Shown piece after piece: positions 1-8,847 of a stretch of 64,000 bases of DNA. The stretch covers positions 2,170,001 to 2,234,000 of the forward strand of contig NZ_RYFW01000001.1 of NCBI RefSeq assembly GCF_004138335.1, in the 5' to 3' direction. The notes under the pieces were generated by a model. The model saw only the letters and a list, made by a program, of their open reading frames with translations. It did not search any database and was not told the origin of the DNA. Source of the stretch: Peristeroidobacter agariperforans. Its GTDB lineage: Bacteria; Pseudomonadota; Gammaproteobacteria; Steroidobacterales; Steroidobacteraceae. The translations under genes were made by a program, and so were the position numbers. The stretch's first letter is position 1. The number at the start of each line of letters is the position of its first letter.

Positions 1-6
1 TAGACA

Positions 7-513
7 ATGGCTCAGTCCAAGGCACAGCGGCGGGTAGCGCGCAATCACGCGCGCTATCGCGGCCGGCACGAGATCAACGTCGTGCCGATGGTCGACATGA
101 TGATCATCATGGTGTTCTTCCTGATCTTCACCGCGGTGTTCACCAAGACGAATATTCTGGAGCTCAACCTGCCGGGCGCCGACAGTGCGGTGCCGGACCT
201 GCCCGAGGGGTTGAACCTGGAAGTCATCATTCGCAAGGACAAGATCGAAATCGCCGATCGCGGCACCGGGCTGCTCAAGAGCGTCCCGACCAATGGCGGC
301 GCCTACGATCTGGTCGGGCTGCAGGACTACCTGAAGCTGGTGAAGACCAAATATCCCGATAAGACGGATGCGACCATCCTGCTCGAGCAGGAGATTGCCT
401 ATGACACGCTGGTGCAGGTGATGGACACGGTGCGTGTCTTCAGCGTGGCCGAGAACAGCTGGACTTACGGCGAGCTGTTCCCGGATGTGTCCGTGGGAGA
501 CGCGCCGACATGA
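7..513 (+). CDS. exbD: Biopolymer transporter ExbD (first copy)
   Basis: This 168-residue protein is an ExbD-type subunit of the inner-membrane proton-motive-force motor that energises TonB. After a short basic cytoplasmic tail comes one membrane segment at about residues 25-47 (starting VVPMVDMMIIMVFFLIF), with the aspartate (VDMM) that is characteristic of ExbD/TolR. The rest is a periplasmic domain. The start lies at the very edge of the window, three bases after a TAG that may end an upstream exbB-like gene, so the operon extends to the left. It overlaps the second exbD by 4 bases (ATGA). The family assignment is secure; whether it serves TonB-dependent receptors in general or a special substrate cannot be told. 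Confidence 0.9.
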   Translation: MAQSKAQRRVARNHARYRGRHEINVVPMVDMMIIMVFFLIFTAVFTKTNILELNLPGADSAVPDLPEGLNLEVIIRKDKIEIADRGTGLLKSVPTNGGAYDLVGLQDYLKLVKTKYPDKTDATILLEQEIAYDTLVQVMDTVRVFSVAENSWTYGELFPDVSVGDAPT

Positions 514-1079
514 TCAATCGAATCAAACGACATCGCAGTCGCAAGCATGGCGGCGCCGAAGCCGGCGGCCACATGACGCTGGTGCCGTTCATCGACATGC
601 TGATGATCCTCACGGTGTTCTTGCTGGTGCACAACTCCGACGTGGACATCCTGCCGAACACCAAGTCGATCGCGATTCCCCAGTCGCTTTCGGACAAGAA
701 GCCGCGGCCGAGCGTGGTGGTGATGATCACGAAGGAAGATCTGCTGGTGGATGGCAAGGCCATCGCCAAGGTCACCGATGTGATCAACTCGCAGGAGGCG
801 GTGATTCAGCCGCTGAAGCGGGCGCTGCAGGGTCAGGCCGACACCGTGCTGGTGGACGCGGCCAAGCAGGAGGTCAAGGATCGCGAAGTCACCATCATGG
901 GCGACAAGAACACGCCGTACAGCGTGCTTCGCAAGATCATGGCGACCTGCACCGATGCTGATTACGGCAAGGTATCGCTGGCGGTGGTCGAACGCGAAGG
1001 CGCGAATGCCGTCAGCCCGAGCGCAAGCGGGCGCACGGCGGCATTCAATGCCTCGGCGTCGAATGCCGTGGGTAGCTGA
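510..1079 (+). CDS. exbD: Biopolymer transporter ExbD (second copy)
   Basis: This is a second, divergent ExbD-family protein (189 residues). It has the same layout as its neighbour: basic N-terminus, one membrane helix at about residues 25-45 (TLVPFIDMLMILTVFLLV) with the conserved Asp in FIDM, then a longer periplasmic part ending in a Ser/Ala-rich tail. Its start overlaps the first exbD stop by 4 bases, so translation is probably coupled. Tandem ExbD paralogues followed by a TonB-like protein are common in Xanthomonadales-type bacteria with many TonB-dependent receptors. The two copies may form a hetero-oligomeric motor; that is inference. Confidence 0.88.
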   Translation: MINRIKRHRSRKHGGAEAGGHMTLVPFIDMLMILTVFLLVHNSDVDILPNTKSIAIPQSLSDKKPRPSVVVMITKEDLLVDGKAIAKVTDVINSQEAVIQPLKRALQGQADTVLVDAAKQEVKDREVTIMGDKNTPYSVLRKIMATCTDADYGKVSLAVVEREGANAVSPSASGRTAAFNASASNAVGS

Positions 1080-1093
1080 GGAGCCGGCCACTC

Positions 1094-2017
1094 ATGAGCA
1101 CACTCGCCCCTTACTATCGTTTATATGACTTGCCTTGGTCGCCGACCGAGGAGGTCGAAGCGCGCTTCCGCAAGGTGGTGCGCAACGCCTTCATCCTGTT
1201 CGCCATCCTCGCGATCTTGATTCCTTTGATTCCAGTGCCGGAAAAGACCTTGGTGAAGGCGCCGGACATTCCCGATCGCATCGTCAAGCTGGTGATCGAG
1301 AAGAAGGCCCCGCCACCGCCGCCTCCGCCGCCGCCGAAGCTCGAGGAGAAGAAGCCGGAGCCGATCAAGCCGGTGGAGACTCCCAAGCCCGAGCCCAAGC
1401 CGCAGCCGACCGCTCGTGAGCGTGCGCAGAAGCAGATGGCGAACGTGGCGGACCAGTTTGCCGAGCTGCGTGACATGTCGGTGGCCGACAAGGCCATGCA
1501 GACCAAGAACCTCAGCGGCAAGGTCGGTGAGTCGACACGCTCGGAACGTTCGCTGCTGACTTCGAAGGTTGGCGCGAGCAGCGGCGGCATCAACACGGCC
1601 GCACTGAGTCGCGGTTACGGTGGCGGCCAGGGTGCGCTCGAAGGGCACACTACGACACAAGTAACGTCGTCGGTGCTCACTCAGCAGGCGCAGGACAAAG
1701 TGCAGCGGGGCAGCGGTAGCGGCAAGGCTTCGCGCAGCGAAGAAGAGATCGCGCTGGTCTTTGTCCGCAACAAGGGCGCCATCGACTCGATGTATCAGCG
1801 CGCCCTGCGCGACAAGCCTGAGCTGCAAGGCAAGGTCGTGCTCGAGCTGACCATTGCGCCCGACGGCTCGGTGCAGCGCTGCGAAATCCTGTCCAGCGAG
1901 CTCAACGACCCCGAGCTGGAGCGCAAGCTGGTGGCCCGAGTGAAGTCGTTCCGCTTCGAAGCGAAGGACGTTGGCACGATGACGGTCAGCAAGCCGATCG
2001 ACTTCTTCCCCGGATAA
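1094..2017 (+). CDS. TonB-like energy transducer, AgmX/PglI-type C-terminus
   Basis: This 307-residue protein is the likely TonB-type partner of the two ExbD proteins. It has a cytoplasmic N-terminus of about 35 residues, one membrane helix (AFILFAILAILIPLIPV, about residues 32-48), a proline-rich stretch with an uninterrupted run of prolines around residues 73-81 followed by Glu/Lys/Pro repeats, and a glycine-rich linker. The C-terminal domain (about 215-307) carries the TonB-C-like core GKVVLELTIAPDGSV and resembles the AgmX/PglI C-terminal family. It begins 14 bases after the exbD stop and is followed by a terminator, so it closes the operon. The receptors it serves are unknown. Confidence 0.82.
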   Translation: MSTLAPYYRLYDLPWSPTEEVEARFRKVVRNAFILFAILAILIPLIPVPEKTLVKAPDIPDRIVKLVIEKKAPPPPPPPPPKLEEKKPEPIKPVETPKPEPKPQPTARERAQKQMANVADQFAELRDMSVADKAMQTKNLSGKVGESTRSERSLLTSKVGASSGGINTAALSRGYGGGQGALEGHTTTQVTSSVLTQQAQDKVQRGSGSGKASRSEEEIALVFVRNKGAIDSMYQRALRDKPELQGKVVLELTIAPDGSVQRCEILSSELNDPELERKLVARVKSFRFEAKDVGTMTVSKPIDFFPG

Positions 2018-2037
2018 GCGGGGACTGCGACGATCGA

Positions 2038-2068
2038 GGCCCCTGCCATTGCGGCAGGGGCCTTTTCT
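2038..2068 (+). terminator. Rho-independent terminator of the exbD-exbD-tonB operon
   Basis: A perfect 10-bp stem (GGCCCCTGCC at 2038-2047, GGCAGGGGCC at 2053-2062) with a 5-base loop is followed by TTTTCT. It lies 20 bases after the tonB-like stop. The T-run overlaps the stop codon of the convergent acetyltransferase gene. Confidence 0.9.
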
Positions 2069-2546
2069 ATTTCAGGGCTAGCGCAAAGAAGCGCGTGCCC
2101 GGCAGATATTTGTCGTTGTACGGCGGCGTTTCGATGAAGCCGAGCTGCCGGTACAGCGTTTGAGCCGAAGTCATGCTTGCCAGGGTGTCGAGGTGGAGGG
2201 TGTGACAGCCTGCGTGCCGGGCGGCATCGACGATGGCTTTTACCAAACAGCGGCCCACGCCCGCTTTCCGAAAGACGGGACGCACATACAGGCGCTTCAT
2301 TTCCCCCGCGCCGTCACCCAATGGTCGAAGCGCCGCGCAGCCGGCCACTTCCCCATCCACGTATGCAATGAACAACGCACCCCGCGGCGACACATATGGC
2401 GCCGGCAACGCCGCGAGCTCGCTGGCAAATCCTTGATATTCGAGATCGATGCCGAGAGCGAGCGCGTATTCTTGAAATAAATCGCGCGCCGTGGCGATCT
2501 GTTCCGACGTGTCTGCGCGGGTAAGTACGACGTTGCCGGGAAGCAT
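2067..2546 (-). CDS. GNAT family N-acetyltransferase
   Basis: This 159-residue protein has the GNAT fold. The acetyl-CoA-binding motif A is RPVFRKAGVGRCLVKAIVDAA (about residues 92-112, of the R/Q-x-x-G-x-G/A type), preceded by the motif-A strand GEMKRLYV. The later LHLDTLASMTSAQTLYRQLGF region is motif B with the typical LYxxLGF. The ATG at 2546 gives a normal family length. It is a single gene between a convergent operon and a divergent gene. The acceptor substrate cannot be deduced. Confidence 0.85.
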   Translation of the reverse strand: MLPGNVVLTRADTSEQIATARDLFQEYALALGIDLEYQGFASELAALPAPYVSPRGALFIAYVDGEVAGCAALRPLGDGAGEMKRLYVRPVFRKAGVGRCLVKAIVDAARHAGCHTLHLDTLASMTSAQTLYRQLGFIETPPYNDKYLPGTRFFALALK

Positions 2547-2733
2547 GCGTGCCGGAATGTATGTCCTGCCGATATGTCACAGGTTAAGTGAAACCTTCGG
2601 CGGCTCGGAAGACACACAATAGGATCGCGGCGACCGTGACAGCCGGATCGCCCCGGACGCCTGTAATGAATCGACGGATCTTATTCGCGCTTCTGACGTT
2701 CCTATTTTTGACAGCGTCCCCATATCCGCACGC

Positions 2734-3228
2734 ATGAGCAACGACCACCGCAACCCACCCCCGCCCGTAATCGACGCCGCGCGAGTGGTGTCGTATGCGT
2801 TCGTGGACGACATTCCCTATTGCCACGTCGGCTCCCTGTTCACCGAGGAGGCGATGATTGCTCAGGTGCCGCGGCTGGCGATCGCGGTGGGGCTGGGCTC
2901 GCAGCCCGCTCCGTTGGTGCTCCATTGCGACGAGGAATGGATTTCGCTCGGCATCTCGGACGCGGAAACCGTCGAGCAGGCGAAGCAGGCCTTCGAGCGC
3001 ATCTATCCGGGCGTCAGCGAACGCTGGATCGACACCCATATCACGCTCGAAGAAGCGCTGGCGTACTACGACTCCGAAACAGCCGGCTTGAAATGTTCCT
3101 TCTGCGGCAAGCGTCCGTTTGAAGTCGAGGGCCTGATCGAAGCGCCGGCGGCCACCATCTGCCGCAGCTGTGTCGAAGAGTTCTACGGCGACTTCCAGGT
3201 CGACGGCGAGGACGAAGTCGGCAACTAG
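2734..3228 (+). CDS. Uncharacterised protein with C-terminal ClpX-type zinc finger
   Basis: The function of this 164-residue protein is not known. Residues 121-151 (CSFCGK...VEGLIEAP...ICRSCVEEF) match the C4 zinc-binding domain found at the N-terminus of ClpX: Cys121, Cys124, Cys143 and Cys146 with the CGK, LI.xP and ICxxCV landmarks. The first 115 residues have no recognisable domain, and there is no AAA+ ATPase part. ClpX ZBDs bind substrates and adaptors and dimerise, so a role linked to ClpXP or another zinc-dependent binding function is conceivable, but that is inference. The start is the first ATG after a 187-base divergent intergenic gap, and no strong Shine-Dalgarno is visible. Confidence 0.75.
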   Translation: MSNDHRNPPPPVIDAARVVSYAFVDDIPYCHVGSLFTEEAMIAQVPRLAIAVGLGSQPAPLVLHCDEEWISLGISDAETVEQAKQAFERIYPGVSERWIDTHITLEEALAYYDSETAGLKCSFCGKRPFEVEGLIEAPAATICRSCVEEFYGDFQVDGEDEVGN

Positions 3229-3238
3229 GGCGGGGCAT

Positions 3239-5056
3239 TCAGGCCGTCGCCTGATTTTCATCCCGCTCGGTCGGGGCGGAGTCCGCGCCGCGCACGTCTT
3301 CTTCGAACAGCGCTTCCAGTTCCCGGGCGGCCTGTTGCGCCGTCTGAATCAATTTCTGCTCGTCGTCGCCGGCCAATCGTTGCTGTTCCAGCAGCTTGCG
3401 GTCGTGCGCATCGAAACGTCGGATGCTTTCCAGCGCTTCGGCGCGCGACAGCCCTAGTGCTTCCAGCGTGTTCTGCGCCATATCGAGGCTGGAGAAGTAC
3501 GTCTCGCGCATGAAATAACGCACGCCCATCTCCATCAGGCGGATCGCGTGCTGACGATTGCGGGCGCGCGCGAACACTTTCAGGTTCGGGAAGTGCTTCT
3601 GGATGAGCTCGGCGGTGCGCACCGACGCTTCGATGTCGTCCATGGCCAGCACGAAGATCTCGGCGCGCCCGGCGCCGGCCGCTTGCAACAATTCGAGCCG
3701 CGACGGATCGCCGTAGTAAACCTTGTTGCCGAAACGGCGCACGAAGTCGACTTGCGCGACGCTCGATTCGAGCGCGGTGAAAGAGATGCGTCGCATGCGG
3801 AGCACGCGAGCGACGACTTGGCCGACGCGACCGAAGCCTGCGATCAGCACGCGGCTGTTGTGATCGTCGATGGTGTCGAAATCCCGCGGCGGCTCGCCCT
3901 TGCTGAAGAGCGGCTCGATGAGGGCTGCGTGCAGCTTGATCAGCAGCGGCGTCATTGCCATCGAGATGGTCACGACGATCACCAGGATCTGCGCGAGGCT
4001 CCGTTCCATGACGCCGTAGCTGACCGCGAGCGCGAACAGCACGAAACCAAACTCGCCGCCTTGCGCCAACGAAACGGCCAACGGTGAAGCAGTTCGCGCC
4101 GAGATTCGCGCGACCCGCGCAACGATCCACAACACCAATCCCTTGATGGCGAGCAGACCGATGACCAGGCTCGCGATCAACACGGGGTGCTGCAGCAGCA
4201 GGCTGATGTTCGTGGTCATGCCCACGGAAATAAAGAACAGGCCGAGCAGCAAGCCTTTGAACGGCTCGATGTCGGCTTCGAGCTCGTGGCGATATTCGCT
4301 TTCGGCGAGCAGCAGACCCGCGACGAAAGCACCCAGGGCCATGGACATGCCGACCGCATCCACGAGCAGGGCGGTGCCGATCACCACCAGCAACGCCGCA
4401 GCCGTGAATACTTCGGAGACTTTTGTTTCGGCGATGAATCTGAGCACCGGTCGCAGCACATAGCGGCCGCCAAATACCAGCAGCGCGAGCACACCGAGAC
4501 CTTTGACGGCGCCGAGCACGGTTGCACCGAGCGACTGCGTGGCGCCGGTCATGCCCAGCAGGGGCAGGATGGCCAGCACGGGCATCACTGCGATGTCTTG
4601 AAACAGCAGGATGGCGAACGCAGGGCGGCCGTGCCGGGTATTCAGTTCGTGACGTTCGGCGAGCAACTGTAAGACCAGCGGCGTGGACGAGAGCGACAGT
4701 GCGAAGCCAGTGACGAACGCAGCATTCATCGGCAGCCCGAGCAGGTGCGCGAGCACTGTGAATGCGCACGTGGTGACGACGACCTGCGCGAGTCCGAGTC
4801 CGAAAATCGAGCGTCGTAGCGCGCGCAGACGCGATGGCTGCAATTCCAGGCCGATGACGAACAACAGCAGCACGATGCCGAACTCGGCGAGGTGCATGAC
4901 GCCTTCGATGTCGTCGATCACCGCCAGCCCGAACGGCCCGATCGCCACGCCCGCAGCAAGATACGCCAGGATGGAGCTCAGCTTCAGGCGCCGGAACATC
5001 GGCACCGCCAGCACCGTGGCGCCCAGAAAAACCGCTATTTGTCCTGTCAAAGTCAT
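3239..5056 (-). CDS. Kef-type monovalent cation:proton antiporter (CPA2) with TrkA-N domain
   Basis: This 605-residue inner-membrane protein is a CPA2 antiporter. Residues 1-~380 form about a dozen membrane segments with family motifs such as LAYLAAGVAIGPFGL and ALSLSSTPLVLQLL. A cytoplasmic Rossmann domain follows (VLIAGFGRVGQVVARVL, GxGxxG), of TrkA-N/RCK type, and a charged C-terminal helix rich in Glu. This is the layout of KefB/KefC, glutathione-gated K+/H+ antiporters in E. coli; gating here is unknown. I place the start at the ATG at 5056 (MTLTGQIAVF) because it fits the family N-terminus; an upstream TTG would add 12 polar residues. No kefF/kefG-like ancillary gene is adjacent. Confidence 0.88.
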   Translation of the reverse strand: MTLTGQIAVFLGATVLAVPMFRRLKLSSILAYLAAGVAIGPFGLAVIDDIEGVMHLAEFGIVLLLFVIGLELQPSRLRALRRSIFGLGLAQVVVTTCAFTVLAHLLGLPMNAAFVTGFALSLSSTPLVLQLLAERHELNTRHGRPAFAILLFQDIAVMPVLAILPLLGMTGATQSLGATVLGAVKGLGVLALLVFGGRYVLRPVLRFIAETKVSEVFTAAALLVVIGTALLVDAVGMSMALGAFVAGLLLAESEYRHELEADIEPFKGLLLGLFFISVGMTTNISLLLQHPVLIASLVIGLLAIKGLVLWIVARVARISARTASPLAVSLAQGGEFGFVLFALAVSYGVMERSLAQILVIVVTISMAMTPLLIKLHAALIEPLFSKGEPPRDFDTIDDHNSRVLIAGFGRVGQVVARVLRMRRISFTALESSVAQVDFVRRFGNKVYYGDPSRLELLQAAGAGRAEIFVLAMDDIEASVRTAELIQKHFPNLKVFARARNRQHAIRLMEMGVRYFMRETYFSSLDMAQNTLEALGLSRAEALESIRRFDAHDRKLLEQQRLAGDDEQKLIQTAQQAARELEALFEEDVRGADSAPTERDENQATA

Positions 5057-5277
5057 GTGCTTCTCGTCATATGCCGCGTCGGGGCGCAGCAAAAACTTAA
5101 GTTGGCTGCGTCACAAATCCGGTGCGAGGTGGCGATCGTATCAGCCGCATAGCGCGCTCGGGCGGGGGCGGCATTCAGGGCCAGCCTCATGGGCCGAGTC
5201 TGACACCGGGCCGATGATGTGATTTGTCACGACGGCGCTTTTCGTCACTGTTCAGCTACCCGCCGTCGTGAGGTTTT

Positions 5278-5850
5278 ATGGTCAACGATCTGGCGGATCC
5301 CCGCCCCGTCTATATCATCGATGCACGCGACCGCATCGTGTTCGTGAATCCCGCGTGGAGCCGTTTCATGGCGCCGGCGCGCGGCCTCGGACCGGGCTTG
5401 TCTGATGTGCTCGGCCGCCCCATCTGGAATCGCATTTCCGAGGGCGTCGTGCGGCAGCTGTGGGAATTGCTGTACGCCCGCGTGCGAGCGGTTGGCGGCA
5501 GTGTGTTCGTGCCGACGCGCGCCGATCGGGTCGACGAGCGCCGGCTCATCGACATCGAGCTGACGCCGCTGGCCGACGGCTCCATCCGTCATGTGTGCGA
5601 GCCGGTGTGGAGCGAGGCGCGACCGGCGGTGGCTTTGCTCGATCCGGCTTATCCGCGCGATGAGCGCAGCCTGCGTTGTTGTTCGTGGTGCCGGCGGATC
5701 CAGGTTCGCCTGGGGACCTGGGAGGAAATCGAGGACGCCCAGCAGACGCTGGGGATTCCCGCGGACCGCACCTTGCCGCGGCTCGAGCCTGGGGCCTGCA
5801 GCACTTGTAAACAGTCGCTGCTGAAGACTTTTCCAGCACGCGTTGCCTGA
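5278..5850 (+). CDS. PAS-domain protein with C-terminal four-cysteine motif
   Basis: This is a 190-residue soluble protein. The N-terminal ~110 residues have PAS-like signatures (PVYIIDARDRIVFVNPAWSRF, then GRPIWN). The C-terminus has two CxxC pairs (Cys135/Cys138 in CSWCRR and Cys174/Cys177 in CSTCKQ) flanking a GTWEEIE segment. This resembles the short CxxCxxI...W..IE...C..C tail seen on some PAS/GAF and response-regulator proteins, possibly a metal or redox site. No kinase, cyclase or DNA-binding output domain is attached, so it may act through a partner. GAGG lies 4 bases before the ATG. It is divergent from the antiporter gene. Confidence 0.7.
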   Translation: MVNDLADPRPVYIIDARDRIVFVNPAWSRFMAPARGLGPGLSDVLGRPIWNRISEGVVRQLWELLYARVRAVGGSVFVPTRADRVDERRLIDIELTPLADGSIRHVCEPVWSEARPAVALLDPAYPRDERSLRCCSWCRRIQVRLGTWEEIEDAQQTLGIPADRTLPRLEPGACSTCKQSLLKTFPARVA

Positions 5851-5907
5851 TGCCAACAGTGTTTTGAGCGCCGGGCGCGGGCATCCCTGCTAAACTCCGC
5901 GCCCCTT

Positions 5908-8625
5908 ATGCCTCGCTCCGACATCAGCTTTCCGCAAAAAGACGCCGAGCTGCGGGAAGACGTCCACATGCTCGGCGGTTTGGTCGGCCAGGTCATTCGC
6001 GAGCAGGGCGGCGACGTTCTGTTCGAAGCCGTGGAGAGCGACCGGCAATCGGCCATCGCGCGCCGTGAAGGCGACACCGCCAGCGGCCGTGAATTGACCG
6101 AGCGGACCCGCAACGTGCCGCCGGAGCAGGCACGCGACCTGGTGCGCGGCTTCTCGACCTGGTTCGAGATGGTCAACATGGCGGAGAAGGTCCATCGCAT
6201 CCGCCGCCGCCGCCAGTATTTAAACGAAGGCAAGATTCAACCCAGCGGCATCATCGAAGCCGTCAACAAGCTCAAGGCACAGGGCTTGTCGCTCGAGGAC
6301 GTTCGGCGCCTGATGCTGCAGATGTGGGTCGAGCCGGTGTTCACGGCGCATCCCACCGAATCCACCCGTCGCACCATCCTGCGCAAGCAACAGAAGATCG
6401 CAAAACTGTTGTTGCAACGGCTCGGGCTGCCACGCAGCGCCAATGAGACGCGCGTGCTGTGGGATCGCATCCGTAACGAGATCACTTCGGGCTGGCAGAC
6501 GGCGGAGAATTCACGCGAGCGGCTGACGGTCGCCGATGAGCGCGAGCACGTGCTGTTCTTCATCGCCGAAGTGCTCTACAAGATCGTGCCGACCTTCTAC
6601 GAAGAAATCGAAACGGCGCTCGAACAGGCATACGGGCCGGAAGCGCGGGAGCGCGAGGTGCCGGAGATCCTGCGCTTCGGCTCCTGGGTCGGCGGCGACA
6701 TGGACGGCAATCCCGACGTGCACGCCAAGACGCTGCGCGAGACCCTGGCGCGTCATCAGCAGGTCATCGTCAATAACTACTTCCTGGAGTGTAAAAGCCT
6801 CGCGGAAACGTTGTCGCAGAGCGCATCGCGCGTCGGCATCTCGCCGGAGCTGACAGCGCGCCTCGATCAATATTCGGTGCTGCTGCACGCGGGCGGAGGC
6901 AGTCTGTCCCCGGCCCGCCATGACCGCATGCCTTATCGGGTATTCCTGGGGCAGGTGATGGAGCGGTTGCGCGCGACTTACGAGGGGCGCGCCAATCACT
7001 ACGAGAGCGTCAACGAGTTCCTCGGCGACATCAGTCTGATCTCCGACAGCCTGCGCGCCAACAAGGGCGAGCACGCCGGGTTGTTTCAGGTGCGCCGGCT
7101 GATCCGCCGGATTCGAACGTTTGGCTTCCATCTGGCCACGTTGGATATTCGCCAGAACGCCGCTGCGCACCGCGCCGTCATCGGCCAGGGTTTCAACGAT
7201 GCCGGCTGGGCCAGCCGCACCAGTGCGGAGCGCACCGATCGTTTGCGAGATGCGCTCGAGCGGGACGAAGGCCCCAGCAATGTGCTCGATGCGAGCGGCA
7301 AGCGCAGCCTGTGGGTGCTCGAAGCGCTGGCGCATTGTCGTCACCGCTACGGCGACGAGGCGATCGGAGCCTATGTCGTCAGCTCGACCCAGGGCATCGA
7401 CGACGTGCTGTCCCTGCTGTTGCTGGCGCGTTGGGCCGATACCGCCGATCGCCGCACGGGCGATGTGCCAGCCGATGTCGCGCCGATGTTCGAATCGGCC
7501 GAGTCGCTGCAACGCTGCGGCGAGATGATGAAGCAGCTGTTCGAAGAGCCGGTTTACCAGCGTCACCTCAAAGGACGCGCCAACCATCAGTACGTGATGA
7601 TCGGCTATTCGGCCAGCAACAAGGAAAGCGGCATCGTGCGCGCACGCTGGCTGATCCGTCAGGCGCAGGAGTCGTTATTTGCGGCCGCCGACGCCGCCGG
7701 CATCGAATTGACACTTTTTCACGGTCAGGCCGACGGCATCGATCGGGGCGGCGGTCGTACCGAAGTGCTGGTCCGGAGCGCTCCGAACGGCGCGCGCCGT
7801 GGACGATTGCGCATCACGGAGCAGGGCGAGTTGATCAACGAGAAATACGGCCTGCGTCCGATCGCCTTGCGTGTGTTCGAGCAGGCGTTCAATGCACTGT
7901 CGTTGTCGCGCGCGGGCGTGATGCCGCCGGAGCGGGTCGAGCCGGCCTGGCGCGAGGCGCTGGAGCTGATGAGCGAGGAAAGCTCGCGCGTGTATCGTGG
8001 CCTGGTGTTCGACGATCCGGAGTTCCACGACTTCTTCTGTCAACTCACGCCCATCGACGTGATCGAGCGCATGCAGCTCGGCTCGCGTCCGGTGTCGCGC
8101 CTGGATCGGGTCGGCATCGGCGCCATCCGTTCCATTCCCTGGTGGCACGCGTGGTCGCAGTGTCGTTACATGATGCCCGGCTGGTTCGGCGCCGGCTCGG
8201 CGCTGGCGCTGGCGTCGCGCACGCTCGGCGACGCTGTCCTGCGAGACATGCACGACAGCTGGTTTTTCTTCACGAATCTTGTCGATGACATCGAATTGTC
8301 TCTGGCGCGCGCGGACGTGGACATCGCGCGCGCTTACGAGCAGCTGGTGGATGAAAAATATCGTCGCTTCATTCCCATCCTGCGCGCCGAATATGACTTG
8401 GCGCGCCAGCAGGTGCTGAATATCCGTGGTTGTCAGCAATTGCTGGAGGGCGCCTCGACGGTTCAGCGCTCCATCATGCTGCGTAACCCGTACATCGATC
8501 CGATGCACCTGACGCAGGTGGATCTGTTACGGCGCTGGCGCGCCGGCAAGCGGGAAGATCGGGAGCTGTTGTCGGCGTTGCTGGCGACGGTCAGCGGCAT
8601 CGGTCAGGCCCTGCAGGGCGCGTGA
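5908..8625 (+). CDS. ppc: Phosphoenolpyruvate carboxylase (divergent)
   Basis: This 905-residue protein matches PEP carboxylase, which carboxylates PEP to oxaloacetate. Family landmarks are FTAHPTEST with the catalytic His, SWVGGDMDGNP, QRHLKGRANHQYVMIGYSASNKESG in the core, and AIRSIPWWHAWSQCRYMMPGWFG. Two usually invariant features differ. The glycine loop, normally HGRGGxxxRGG, reads HGQADGIDRGGGR, losing the first Arg. The C-terminus ends QALQGA instead of the usual (Q/R)NTG. It stands alone between the PAS gene (57-base gap) and a convergent small gene. Most likely it is still a PEPC of an outlying subclass; catalytic capacity is not certain. Confidence 0.85.
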   Translation: MPRSDISFPQKDAELREDVHMLGGLVGQVIREQGGDVLFEAVESDRQSAIARREGDTASGRELTERTRNVPPEQARDLVRGFSTWFEMVNMAEKVHRIRRRRQYLNEGKIQPSGIIEAVNKLKAQGLSLEDVRRLMLQMWVEPVFTAHPTESTRRTILRKQQKIAKLLLQRLGLPRSANETRVLWDRIRNEITSGWQTAENSRERLTVADEREHVLFFIAEVLYKIVPTFYEEIETALEQAYGPEAREREVPEILRFGSWVGGDMDGNPDVHAKTLRETLARHQQVIVNNYFLECKSLAETLSQSASRVGISPELTARLDQYSVLLHAGGGSLSPARHDRMPYRVFLGQVMERLRATYEGRANHYESVNEFLGDISLISDSLRANKGEHAGLFQVRRLIRRIRTFGFHLATLDIRQNAAAHRAVIGQGFNDAGWASRTSAERTDRLRDALERDEGPSNVLDASGKRSLWVLEALAHCRHRYGDEAIGAYVVSSTQGIDDVLSLLLLARWADTADRRTGDVPADVAPMFESAESLQRCGEMMKQLFEEPVYQRHLKGRANHQYVMIGYSASNKESGIVRARWLIRQAQESLFAAADAAGIELTLFHGQADGIDRGGGRTEVLVRSAPNGARRGRLRITEQGELINEKYGLRPIALRVFEQAFNALSLSRAGVMPPERVEPAWREALELMSEESSRVYRGLVFDDPEFHDFFCQLTPIDVIERMQLGSRPVSRLDRVGIGAIRSIPWWHAWSQCRYMMPGWFGAGSALALASRTLGDAVLRDMHDSWFFFTNLVDDIELSLARADVDIARAYEQLVDEKYRRFIPILRAEYDLARQQVLNIRGCQQLLEGASTVQRSIMLRNPYIDPMHLTQVDLLRRWRAGKREDRELLSALLATVSGIGQALQGA

Positions 8626-8634
8626 CGCTGGCGA

Positions 8635-8847
8635 TCAGTTCGGCTGCCTGTTCAGATAAGGCAGCAGCCATTCCACGATGACGTCGTAATCGACCTGATC
8701 GCGCTCGCGGTGGCGCGCGAACATCTCCGGACGGTCCTGTAACAGCCTGAAGGCGAATGCGACTGCATCGGTCGCGTGCAACCGGCGCGATTCCGGCAAC
8801 CGGAACCACTCTTCGATGACGCGGGCTTGGGCTTCTGGTTGTTGCAT
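8635..8847 (-). CDS. Small uncharacterised protein, 70 residues
   Basis: This is a short acidic/basic mixed protein starting MQQPEAQARVIEEWFRLP with no recognised domain and no membrane segment. I place the start at the ATG at 8847 because AAGGAG precedes it by 6 bases; an ATG ten codons upstream lacks such a site. It runs convergent to ppc with only 9 bases between stops. The length, good Shine-Dalgarno and high-GC third positions support it being real; its role is unknown. Confidence 0.6.
   Translation of the reverse strand: MQQPEAQARVIEEWFRLPESRRLHATDAVAFAFRLLQDRPEMFARHRERDQVDYDVIVEWLLPYLNRQPN

Noticed and set aside
1310-1420. Triplet repeat tract (CCG-rich) in the tonB-like gene
   Set aside because: It encodes the proline-rich periplasmic linker expected of TonB-type proteins, not a mobile or regulatory repeat.
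6511-7587. 358-residue minus-strand frame inside ppc
   Set aside because: It is a high-GC mirror frame of a well supported gene; the translation shows no domain.
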